Assembly (NCBI GenBank): GCA_016210495.1
Contig: JACQUC010000165.1
Coordinates: forward strand, 1-26,757
From: Chloroflexota bacterium
GTDB taxonomy: Bacteria > Chloroflexota > FW602-bin22 > JACPRP01
Direction: 5' to 3'
Length of the DNA: 26,757 nt
The notes under the pieces were generated by a model. The model had not been told where the DNA came from. It ran no database searches and was given only the letters and a program-made list of their open reading frames with translations. Below are positions 21,756 to 26,757 of this stretch, piece by piece. Position 1 is the first letter of the stretch; each line of letters begins with the position of its first letter. Position numbers and translations under genes: made by a program.

Positions 21756-21802
21756 AAACAAAAGAGCCCGAAAAGCACCGCTATATCAGTACTTTTCAGG
21801 GC
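21756..21802 (-). terminator. Original terminator of the tRNA-Leu gene
   Basis: On the minus strand GCCC(T)GAAAAG pairs with CTTTTCGGGC (21802-21792 with 21775-21766, one bulged T), followed by TCTTTTGTTTT. It lies just past the tRNA-Leu 3' fragment. The distal GCCC/GGGC pairing and the T tract fall partly outside the direct repeat and are absent at the right-hand copy. Confidence 0.65.
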
Positions 21803-21879
21803 CCTTTCACTGGTGGGGGAGAAGGGACTCGAACCCATACGCATTGCTGCACATGATCCTAAGTCATGCTCGTCTACCA
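21769..21879. repeat. Left att repeat (attL) of the integrated element
   Basis: These 111 bases are identical to 26647-26757. The preceding base differs (C versus G). The copy contains the tRNA-Leu 3' part and part of its terminator. Right of 21879 the sequence no longer fits a tRNA, so this is the displaced chromosomal 3' end. Confidence 0.9.
21811..21879 (-). tRNA. 3' fragment of tRNA-Leu (anticodon UAG)
   Basis: Minus strand from the D loop (TGGTAGACG) to an encoded CCA. It has anticodon stem CATGA/TCATG with loop CTTAGGA (anticodon TAG), a class II variable arm, T loop TTCGAGT, and 3' acceptor strand CTCCCCC-A-CCA. The 5' acceptor strand (expected GGGGGAG) and most of the D arm are missing, so this copy is not functional. 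Confidence 0.9.
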
Positions 21880-21912
21880 AAAAGGACGGGTACATCAGCC
21901 TAGTTTGTGCAC

Positions 21913-21932
21913 GTGTAGCAAGAATGTAGCAG
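21913..21932 (+). promoter_or_regulatory. Left arm-type repeat, candidate integrase site
   Basis: GTGTAGCA-AGA-ATGTAGCAG, a pair of TGTAGCA motifs 12 bp apart, 34 bp inside the left att repeat. The same 20-base unit with one substitution occurs near the right end (26553-26572). It lies upstream of the integrase start, so it may also affect integrase expression. Confidence 0.6.
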
Positions 21933-21960
21933 CGCCGGGGCATCGGGAAGAGAGAAAACG

Positions 21961-23076
21961 ATGCCCAACAACGCCGGCAGTGTCTACCAGCGAAAAGAGG
22001 ATGGCCGCTGGCTAGCAGCGCTGACCGTGAACGGCAAGCGCAAGACGATCTACGCCAAGAACGAGCGTGAAGCCAGGAAGAAGTTAGCCGATCTTCAACG
22101 CACGTTGGGGACGTGTGCCACCCTGCCCGATCCCGGGAAGAAAACCGTGAATGATCTTCTGGCCCTGTGGCTGGACACGGCGAGCCACACGGTGCGAAGA
22201 GGGACACTGGCCGACTATCGGGACATCTGCGACCGCCACATCAGCCCCCACCTTGGGCACATCAGGTTGTCCAACCTGCGACCGGAACACCTGCAAGCCC
22301 TCTACAATTACTTAAGCGAGAAGGGCCACACCCGCATACCAAGCCTGGTGCACAGTCTGATCCATAGAGCCCTCAGAATGGCCGTTATGTGGGGCTGGCT
22401 GCCCGGCAACCCGGCAGATAGGGTGTTGGTGCCACGGCACAAGGCCAAGCGCAAGACCATTTGGGCAATGGACGAACTGAGCACCTTCCTTCACGGGACA
22501 CGAGAGCACAGGTATGGCCCACTGTGGGCGGTGGCGGTGGCCAGTGGTTGCCGTATTGGTGAGTTAACTGCTCTGAAGTGGGACGATGTGCGCTGGGCAG
22601 AGAATACGATCACGATCCGGGCCACCCTGCGAGCCGTCAAGGGCCAGTGGGTTGAGGAACCGCCCAAGACGGAGGCCGGAATGAGGGCCATCGTTCTGCC
22701 CTCAGAGGCAATGGACGCTATGAGACGACAACGGGCACGGCAAGCGGAATGGAGGTTGAAGGCCGGTGAGACCTGGCAGGATGCGAAGTTGGTCTTCACT
22801 ACGGAGACAGGGACGCCGCTGATAAGGGCATCCGTGGAACACGCTCTAACGTGGCAATGCAAGAGGCTGGGGATACCCGAGCTTTCACCCCACGGGCTGC
22901 GGCATCTTTGCGCCAGTCTGTTATTGGACAGAGGCTTACCGCTGACGGTGGTATCAGAGCGACTAGGGCATAGCAACTGCGCAATTACAGCGAACGTGTA
23001 CGCTCATAACGTAAGGCGAAAAGACCAGGACGCCGCCGGCCTAATGCAAACGATCCTGAGCGCCAAGGTGGTATAA
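21961..23076 (+). CDS. int: Tyrosine recombinase / integrase
   Basis: This 371-aa phage-type integrase has an N-terminal arm-binding region GSVYQRKEDGRWLAALTVNGKRKTIYAKNEREARKKL (about 6-42) and a SAM-like core-binding domain (about 62-155). The catalytic domain has Arg198 (SGCRIGEL), Lys236 (KTEAGMR), His311-x-x-Arg314 (SPHGLRHL), His337 (LGHS) and Tyr347 (NVYAHN). All catalytic residues are present. It catalyses integration into, and with help excision from, the tRNA-Leu gene next to it. The ATG at 21961 follows GGGAAGAGAG. It reads away from the left att site, the common arrangement. Confidence 0.96.
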   Translation: MPNNAGSVYQRKEDGRWLAALTVNGKRKTIYAKNEREARKKLADLQRTLGTCATLPDPGKKTVNDLLALWLDTASHTVRRGTLADYRDICDRHISPHLGHIRLSNLRPEHLQALYNYLSEKGHTRIPSLVHSLIHRALRMAVMWGWLPGNPADRVLVPRHKAKRKTIWAMDELSTFLHGTREHRYGPLWAVAVASGCRIGELTALKWDDVRWAENTITIRATLRAVKGQWVEEPPKTEAGMRAIVLPSEAMDAMRRQRARQAEWRLKAGETWQDAKLVFTTETGTPLIRASVEHALTWQCKRLGIPELSPHGLRHLCASLLLDRGLPLTVVSERLGHSNCAITANVYAHNVRRKDQDAAGLMQTILSAKVV

Positions 23077-23077
23077 T
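23069..23077 (+). promoter_or_regulatory. Extended -10 promoter overlapping the integrase stop
   Basis: TGGTATAAT matches the extended -10 consensus TGnTATAAT exactly; no good -35 is seen. It is about 93 bp upstream of the ATG at 23170. Confidence 0.5.
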
Positions 23078-23169
23078 ATTTTGAAGCCGGGTGGTTGGCC
23101 AGCCCGCAAGCTCTGACGCCGACACGTCGGGGGCCCGGCAACCCACTTTGCCTTGTCGGAGGTGCGACA

Positions 23170-23769
23170 ATGAAACCGCCTGTCACTTTCACCGTCAAAG
23201 CGAGCCCGCTCGAATTCTTGAACGTCCTACAGAACGTCGGCAAGGATATCTACCGAGCCCCTATGGACTGGCAGGAGATGGACCCTAGCCTGTTGCACTC
23301 CCTGGCGGGACGCCCCGTGCCCATCCCGCCCAGTGCGCTTGCCGTGTCCCCACAGATGGAGGGCCAAATAATGGAGCTGTACTTCGGCGGCGAAGTCATT
23401 TGGCTCAAGTGGGTGGAAATTGCCGGGAAGCTGCTCGTAACGATGGGCACGTATGACACTATGGTCACGCCCCAGTTTGTGAAGCTGTTGCGGCACATAC
23501 GCAACGTCTGGCCGGAGAACCGAGAGGCGATAGACGAATACCTGAATGGCATCGAGCCCGGGACGATGCCCAAAGGCAAAGGTTTACTTCTGCCCGACTT
23601 CAAGGAAAAGCTGCCCCAAGCTTATTGGAAGTACGTTGGCGAGAAGCACTGTCGACCCACCAACGCCGACTTGGCCGAGGTGCTAGTCGTAGACGAAAGC
23701 ACCGTTAAGCGCCGAATTCGGGACTTTCGGAAACAAGGCGGTGTGTGGCCACCGCCCCGGCCTGTCTGA
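23170..23769 (+). CDS. Unknown element protein with C-terminal HTH-like segment
   Basis: This 199-aa protein starts at ATG 23170 with GGAGG nine bases upstream; the frame is open upstream but lacks a start with a site. I do not recognise the N-terminal 150 residues (KASPLEFLNVLQNVGKDIY, ELYFGGEVIWLKWVEIAGKLL, TPQFVKLLRHIRNVWPENRE). The C terminus RPTNADLAEVLVVDESTVKRRIRDFRKQGG reads as a helix-turn-helix with recognition helix DESTVKRRIRDF. It may be a regulator or excision/replication accessory. A perfect 12-bp palindrome CTGAACGTTCAG covers its stop codon (23766-23777). Confidence 0.7.
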   Translation: MKPPVTFTVKASPLEFLNVLQNVGKDIYRAPMDWQEMDPSLLHSLAGRPVPIPPSALAVSPQMEGQIMELYFGGEVIWLKWVEIAGKLLVTMGTYDTMVTPQFVKLLRHIRNVWPENREAIDEYLNGIEPGTMPKGKGLLLPDFKEKLPQAYWKYVGEKHCRPTNADLAEVLVVDESTVKRRIRDFRKQGGVWPPPRPV

Positions 23770-23790
23770 ACGTTCAGCACCCCGTCTATC

Positions 23791-23869
23791 CTGACCTATT
23801 TGCTGACCCCGTATGACCCAGTTGCTGACCCCATGTGCTCCTGACAACGCCGCAGTGCGGCGTTATGCT
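23791..23869 (+). promoter_or_regulatory. Promoter and candidate operator of the RHH operon
   Basis: CTGACA (23841-23846), exactly 17 bp, TATGCT (23864-23869). The spacer holds the inverted repeat CGCCGC-AGT-GCGGCG. Upstream are TGAC motifs at 23792, 23804, 23814, 23826 and 23842, spaced 10-16 bp, two of them within the direct repeat TTGCTGACCCC (23800 and 23822). Short repeats spaced near one helical turn are typical sites for ribbon-helix-helix repressors, and an RHH gene starts at 23903. Confidence 0.6.
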
Positions 23870-23902
23870 GGTCTCACTAGACTACATTTTCAGGAGGGGT
23901 GC

Positions 23903-24073
23903 GTGAGACGAGTATATGTGAAACTGACCAAACTGGACCTTGAGCGGTTACAGAAGCTGGCCGAGCAACACCGGCGACACCCATCGGTAGAGGCAGCGGT
24001 GCTGCTCGACGAGGCTCTGCGACGGCACGAGCAGGCCGAGCGCCAGCGGCAGGAGGTGCCCGTATGCAGCTAA
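23903..24073 (+). CDS. Ribbon-helix-helix protein
   Basis: This 56-aa protein reads MRRVYVKLTKLDLERLQKLA, then RHPSVEAAVLLDEALRRHEQ: one beta strand and two helices, the RHH (CopG/Arc) fold. The GTG at 23903 is chosen because AGGAGG lies five bases upstream; upstream codons belong to the promoter. It probably represses its own operon and may control copy number or integration. Its 3' end overlaps the next gene by 10 bp. No toxin partner of a known family is adjacent, though the unknown next gene leaves that open. Confidence 0.75.
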   Translation: MRRVYVKLTKLDLERLQKLAEQHRRHPSVEAAVLLDEALRRHEQAERQRQEVPVCS

Positions 24074-24582
24074 CGAAAACTGCCCGCCCCCTGGCAGGCT
24101 GGCAGGCACGGCAGGGAAGCGGGCGAGGCAGTATGGCCGGCGCAACCGACCAACCACATTCTAGCGCATTCACGCCCGTGGCGGCGTTAGCGGTGCACAA
24201 ACCCGGCCGGGGGACGGACGGCTGGCCCGTGGTGGCGGCGATCACGCAGTTTCTGGATGACCCGACGCCGATCCTGCGTGTGACCTGGCGGGGACAGCAC
24301 GGCACCGACCGAGCCATCAGCCTGCCTGTGTGCGTCCTCGACTATGCCGCCAGGCGGGGTGTGACGGCGTTCTACCTGCGTGATGACCGCCAAATGAAAA
24401 TGTGGACGTGCCCGTTGTCGACCTTCAGCCGGGGCAAGCTGCAAGCGGACGGCGAACGTTACGTTCCGCTTGCCTGGTTGACGCTAGTGCCCTGGCGAGA
24501 CTGGCTATATGCTGATGACGTCGTCCGCCTGGGGGACACGCCGACCGAGCCGGCGACGGCACAGTTGGCGCTGGGGTGGTGA
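24064..24582 (+). CDS. Unknown element protein
   Basis: This 172-aa protein overlaps the RHH gene by 10 bp and has GGCAGGAGG before its ATG, so translation is coupled. The N-terminal 50 residues are polar and probably flexible. The rest (PILRVTWRGQHGTDRAISLPVCVLDYAARRGVTAFYLRDDRQMKMWTCPL, then GERYVPLAWLTLVPWRDWLYADDVVRLG) looks like a compact beta-rich fold. I recognise no family. It precedes the RepA-like gene by three bases, suggesting a shared replication or control role. Confidence 0.65.
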   Translation: MQLTKTARPLAGWQARQGSGRGSMAGATDQPHSSAFTPVAALAVHKPGRGTDGWPVVAAITQFLDDPTPILRVTWRGQHGTDRAISLPVCVLDYAARRGVTAFYLRDDRQMKMWTCPLSTFSRGKLQADGERYVPLAWLTLVPWRDWLYADDVVRLGDTPTEPATAQLALGW

Positions 24583-24585
24583 CCG

Positions 24586-25920
24586 ATGGCAACAGGAAAC
24601 TATGAGGCAGCGCTTGAGTTAGCTCAGGAGCTTGGGTTGACGCCGGAGCAGGTGAAATATTTGCCCGGCGAGGTGCCCGGCGAGGTGATAGCGGTTACGA
24701 AGCCCACCGTGGCGGCGAAGCCCGCCTTTCGCCTATGGCAGCACGACGACCTGCTAAACGCCGACTTTCCCGAGCAAAAATGGATCGTGCATGACCTGGT
24801 GCCCGAGGCGTCGTTGATACTGCTGGGTGGCCGAAAAAAACTCGGTAAGTCCTGGCTTGCCTTGCAGATGGCCCAGGCGGTGGCCAGTGGTGCGCTATTC
24901 CTGCAACGCCCCACGTGCCAAGGGGGAGCACTGTATTTTTGTTTAGAGGACGGCGAACGACGGTTGAACCGGCGGCTACTCAAACAGAACGCCGTCAAGG
25001 GGCTCCCAATTCACTACGTAACGGGCCGTTTCCAACCCCTCGACGAGGGCGGCCTTAGCGATCTGCGAGCCGCCATAGTCGCACACCAGCCCGTGCTGGT
25101 TATCGTGGACACCCTGGCTGCGGCCAAAACGGGCCGCACCGACGAAAATGCCGCCGGCGATATGGCCGACCTGGCTAACGCCCTGCGAGACTTAGCCCAA
25201 GAGCACAACACGTCTATCGTTGTAGTTGCGCACCACGGCAAAGCCTCTTTTGGCGACCCCGGCCATGATCTGCGGGGCAGTAGTGCCGTAGCCGCTGCGG
25301 CTGACGTGTCCATCGGTCTTTACAAAACAGAGAGCGGCCACGTTCTGAAAGCCGAGGGCAGAGACTTAGAGGACTCCGAACTTCGCATACAGTTTGACGC
25401 TGCATATACCTGGTGCTGGCAACTGGTGGGCGATGCCCGGCAGATCGCACGTGAAGAAGCTGAGGACGAGGTTTTGCAAGCACTCGAAGCCCTGGGAGAA
25501 GCCGACGCCAATTCAATAGCCAAGGAGCTGGACAAGCACAGGAGTAACGTGCTTCGAGCACTCAAGCGGCTTGTCTTGGAGGGACAAGTATCTGCTAGGG
25601 GAGAGAAACAGGGGCGAAGCACACGCATGCTGTACCGTAGAGAGAACACCTTGACGGTGTGCGGGGAAAATACCGGAACCCCGCACACCCCGCACACCCC
25701 GCACATCGTCGAAAGTGAAGCTGACGGTGTGCACGATGTGCGGGGTGTGCGGCATATCTGTGGTGACCCCGCACATCGTGAAACGTGTTCCATCTGTGGC
25801 ACCGACGTTGGCCCGTTCTTCAAAGTCGACGGTGCTTATCAGTGCAAGCGGTGCAACGATGCCTGGCTTGACGGAGACGTCGACGCCGAAAGCTGGGGCG
25901 GCCTGTTGGAGACGAAATGA
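24586..25920 (+). CDS. RepA-like RecA-fold ATPase with wHTH and zinc ribbon
   Basis: This 444-aa protein has a RecA-like core of the AAA_25/RepA type: Walker A GGRKKLGKSW (81-90, Lys88, Ser89), ALYFCLEDGERRLNRRL, Walker B VLVIVDTLAAAK (170-181), sensor IVVVAHHGKAS and HDLRGSSAVAAAAD. A winged-helix segment follows (about 295-350: LGEADANSIAKELDKHRSNVLRALKRLVLEGQV). A low-complexity stretch with TPHTPHTPH, encoded by nucleotide repeats, precedes a C-terminal zinc ribbon CSICG...CKRC (401-423). Such proteins are hexameric helicases for plasmid or satellite replication. It suggests that the element replicates autonomously after excision. Confidence 0.85.
   Translation: MATGNYEAALELAQELGLTPEQVKYLPGEVPGEVIAVTKPTVAAKPAFRLWQHDDLLNADFPEQKWIVHDLVPEASLILLGGRKKLGKSWLALQMAQAVASGALFLQRPTCQGGALYFCLEDGERRLNRRLLKQNAVKGLPIHYVTGRFQPLDEGGLSDLRAAIVAHQPVLVIVDTLAAAKTGRTDENAAGDMADLANALRDLAQEHNTSIVVVAHHGKASFGDPGHDLRGSSAVAAAADVSIGLYKTESGHVLKAEGRDLEDSELRIQFDAAYTWCWQLVGDARQIAREEAEDEVLQALEALGEADANSIAKELDKHRSNVLRALKRLVLEGQVSARGEKQGRSTRMLYRRENTLTVCGENTGTPHTPHTPHIVESEADGVHDVRGVRHICGDPAHRETCSICGTDVGPFFKVDGAYQCKRCNDAWLDGDVDAESWGGLLETK
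25658..25779. repeat. Iteron-like CCCCGCACA cluster within the RepA-like gene
   Basis: Three tandem 9-bp units CCCCGCACA lie at 25679-25705. Inverted copies TGTGCGGGG are at 25658-25666 and 25737-25745, with a partial one from 25746. Another forward copy starts at 25767. CCCCGCACATCGT (25697-25709) and ACGATGTGCGGGG (25733-25745) form a perfect 13-bp inverted repeat. Repeats on both strands inside a rep gene are a candidate Rep-binding site or replication origin. Confidence 0.65.
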
Positions 25921-26135
25921 ACGCTTGCAAGCAAGCCCGACAACGCCGTCTGATGCGAGCCGAGGGCCTACGCCAGGCCATCGGCTGGGCCGAGGAAGAC
26001 CTTCGCCACGCCCATCTTTTGGCGAAAGACCACTACCATAGATGGCAGATGGCCGAACAGCAGGCTAGGCGTATTGACCACCGTATCGAAAAGTTTCGCC
26101 AAGAGCTGGCGAAGCTGGTGGGCGAGGCAACGTAG
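25917..26135 (+). CDS. Small coiled-coil protein
   Basis: This 72-aa, strongly charged, helix-forming protein (QARQRRLMRAEGLRQAI, WQMAEQQARRIDHRIEKFRQELAKLVGE) starts with ATG overlapping the previous TGA (ATGA), so translation is coupled. It has no recognised family. A coiled coil suggests dimerisation or binding to the RepA-like protein. Confidence 0.65.
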   Translation: MNACKQARQRRLMRAEGLRQAIGWAEEDLRHAHLLAKDHYHRWQMAEQQARRIDHRIEKFRQELAKLVGEAT

Positions 26136-26305
26136 ATGCCTGATGGAGGCCCGGGGGACATAGCATCCACATACGCATTATATCATATTCAACAAGATAC
26201 TTTAGTTGTACCCATTCAAACAGACAAGCACTATAACGTGTACTTGTCATAATACTCCTAGTTGGAAGTTGGAAAGTGGAGCTTGGACGAGAAATAGGGG
26301 CTTCT
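26136..26305. other. AT-rich noncoding stretch near the right end
   Basis: This segment is clearly more AT-rich than its surroundings. An extended -10 TGATATAAT occurs on the minus strand near 26175-26186, pointing into the rep gene, and might drive an antisense RNA; the -35 is poor. No coding sequence seen. Confidence 0.35.
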
Positions 26306-26470
26306 ATGCTTGTGAGTGGCTGTGTACTACTCTCCTTGGCCTATAGCGCCTTTGCAGAGTTGGCCGTCTGGCTGTACCATCGGAGGCACATTAACAAAAG
26401 AAGATGCCCTGGCGATGCGGAAACATCCCAAGGCGTGGCCAGCCGGAGTAAGCGGCTGACGGAACGATGA
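26306..26470 (+). CDS. Small single-pass membrane protein
   Basis: This 54-aa frame starts at ATG 26306 (AGGGG eight bases upstream; a GTG at 26276 is an alternative). It has one hydrophobic helix, LVSGCVLLSLAYSAFAELAVWLY (2-24), then a basic tail HRRHINKRR, the positive-inside pattern of a small membrane protein. No family recognised. Confidence 0.45.
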   Translation: MLVSGCVLLSLAYSAFAELAVWLYHRRHINKRRCPGDAETSQGVASRSKRLTER

Positions 26471-26480
26471 TAACACGAAG

Positions 26481-26515
26481 GCCCGTCAGGAGCAACACCG
26501 ACGGGCTATTGCTTT
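26481..26515 (+). terminator. Candidate terminator at end of the element's gene block
   Basis: Stem GCCCGTC (26481-26487) / GACGGGC (26500-26506) with a 12-nt loop, followed by TATTGCTTT. The T tract is interrupted, so termination may be partial. Confidence 0.5.
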
Positions 26516-26552
26516 GGGGACAGCAAGCTTGACTAGGCTAGGCAGCTAGGCA

Positions 26553-26582
26553 GTGTAGCAAAAATGTAGCAGAGTGTAGCAG
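26553..26582 (+). promoter_or_regulatory. Right arm-type repeats, candidate integrase sites
   Basis: GTGTAGCA-AAA-ATGTAGCAG (26553-26572) matches the left-end unit at 21913 with one change, and a third GTGTAGCAG follows at 26574-26582. It ends 64 bp before the right att repeat, in the same orientation as the left copy. Confidence 0.6.
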
Positions 26583-26646
26583 CAGCTAGGCGGGCGACGA
26601 TCCCAGCCCAAAGCCCCAGGTGGGGGAGACATGGCCGAAGATCGGG

Positions 26647-26757
26647 CGAAAAGCACCGCTATATCAGTACTTTTCAGGGCCCTTTCACTGGTGGGGGAGA
26701 AGGGACTCGAACCCATACGCATTGCTGCACATGATCCTAAGTCATGCTCGTCTACCA
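26647..26757. repeat. Right att repeat (attR), cut by the window end
   Basis: Identical to 21769-21879 for its whole visible length. The window ends within it, so the true repeat may be longer. Confidence 0.9.
26689..26757 (-). tRNA. tRNA-Leu (UAG), 5' part beyond the window
   Basis: Same tRNA-Leu 3' part as at 21811-21879, with TAG anticodon and encoded CCA. Because integration normally rebuilds an intact tRNA on one side, this copy should continue beyond 26757 into the D arm and a GGGGGAG 5' acceptor strand on the minus strand. Confidence 0.8.

Larger units (their letters stand above)
21769..26757. mobile_element. Integrative element in tRNA-Leu(UAG)
   Basis: The element is defined by identical 111-bp or longer direct repeats holding the tRNA-Leu 3' part at both ends, with a tyrosine integrase starting 82 bp inside the left repeat. 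About 4.9 kb separate equivalent points. The cargo runs rightward: integrase, HTH-like protein, RHH repressor, unknown protein, RepA-like ATPase, coiled-coil protein, small membrane protein. No phage structural, conjugation or relaxase gene is seen. It looks like a plasmid-like or satellite-type integrative element that depends on other elements for transfer. Repeat identity implies recent or still active integration. Confidence 0.88.

Noticed and set aside
23766..23777. CTGAACGTTCAG palindrome as an SOS (LexA) box
   Set aside because: Half sites resemble GAAC/GTTC but lack the central spacing of known LexA boxes, and it lies on a stop codon with no promoter overlap.
25679..25705. Tandem 9-bp units as a possible CRISPR array
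   Set aside because: Units are contiguous without spacers, too short, and inside a coding frame; no cas gene is present.

Overview
The window reads as a piece of a GC-rich bacterial chromosome, most likely Chloroflexota. Three things point that way, none decisive: proline/threonine-rich (PTPT-type) exported proteins, small palindromic repeats of the kind common in that phylum, and a PHA locus with a PadR-type regulator. Many genes start with GTG or TTG. The right-hand fifth of the window is an integrated mobile element.

Layout. (1) 1-1640: a tRNA-Gly with promoter and terminator, a vapBC toxin-antitoxin pair with a near-consensus promoter, then decaying DNA: a histidine-kinase fragment, a palindromic repeat and a broken alpha/beta hydrolase. 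(2) 1639-8762: a polyhydroxyalkanoate (PHA) region. It holds an SDR reductase, a divergent PHA-synthase-like protein with Ser in place of the nucleophilic Cys, an acetoacetyl-CoA reductase (phaB-like) followed by an unreported 56-aa CxxC protein, two paralogous phasin-like proteins separated by a decayed acyl-CoA ligase, and a rightward cluster phaQ (PadR) - phaR/phaE-like subunit - phaC with a Cys149/Asp305/His334 triad. The reductase supplies (R)-3-hydroxyacyl-CoA, PhaC with its subunit polymerises it, phasin-like proteins coat the granule, and PhaQ probably senses polymer. (3) 8775-11471: htrA-like protease and DNA polymerase X, adjacent on the minus strand. (4) 11720-18345: a leftward acyltransferase-glycosyltransferase fusion, diverging from a tightly coupled four-gene operon: AMP-dependent ligase, asparagine synthetase-like amidotransferase, PP-loop ATPase and acyl carrier protein. 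The operon follows a leader that contains a strong intrinsic terminator and a short ORF, so attenuation is plausible. (5) 18387-21768: a palindromic repeat, two P/T-rich exported proteins, an ABM-fold protein and a repeat-rich gene-poor stretch.

(6) 21769-26757: an element of about 4.9 kb in a tRNA-Leu(UAG) gene. It is bounded by identical direct repeats of at least 111 bp, each carrying the tRNA 3' part. Inside are a tyrosine integrase, a protein with a C-terminal helix-turn-helix-like segment, a ribbon-helix-helix repressor with a candidate operator, an unknown protein, a RepA-like ATPase whose gene contains an iteron-like repeat cluster, and two small proteins. Paired repeat motifs near both ends look like integrase arm sites. 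The window stops inside the right repeat; the tRNA 5' half should lie just beyond it.

Protein families were recognised from residues and motifs by eye; no database search was run.
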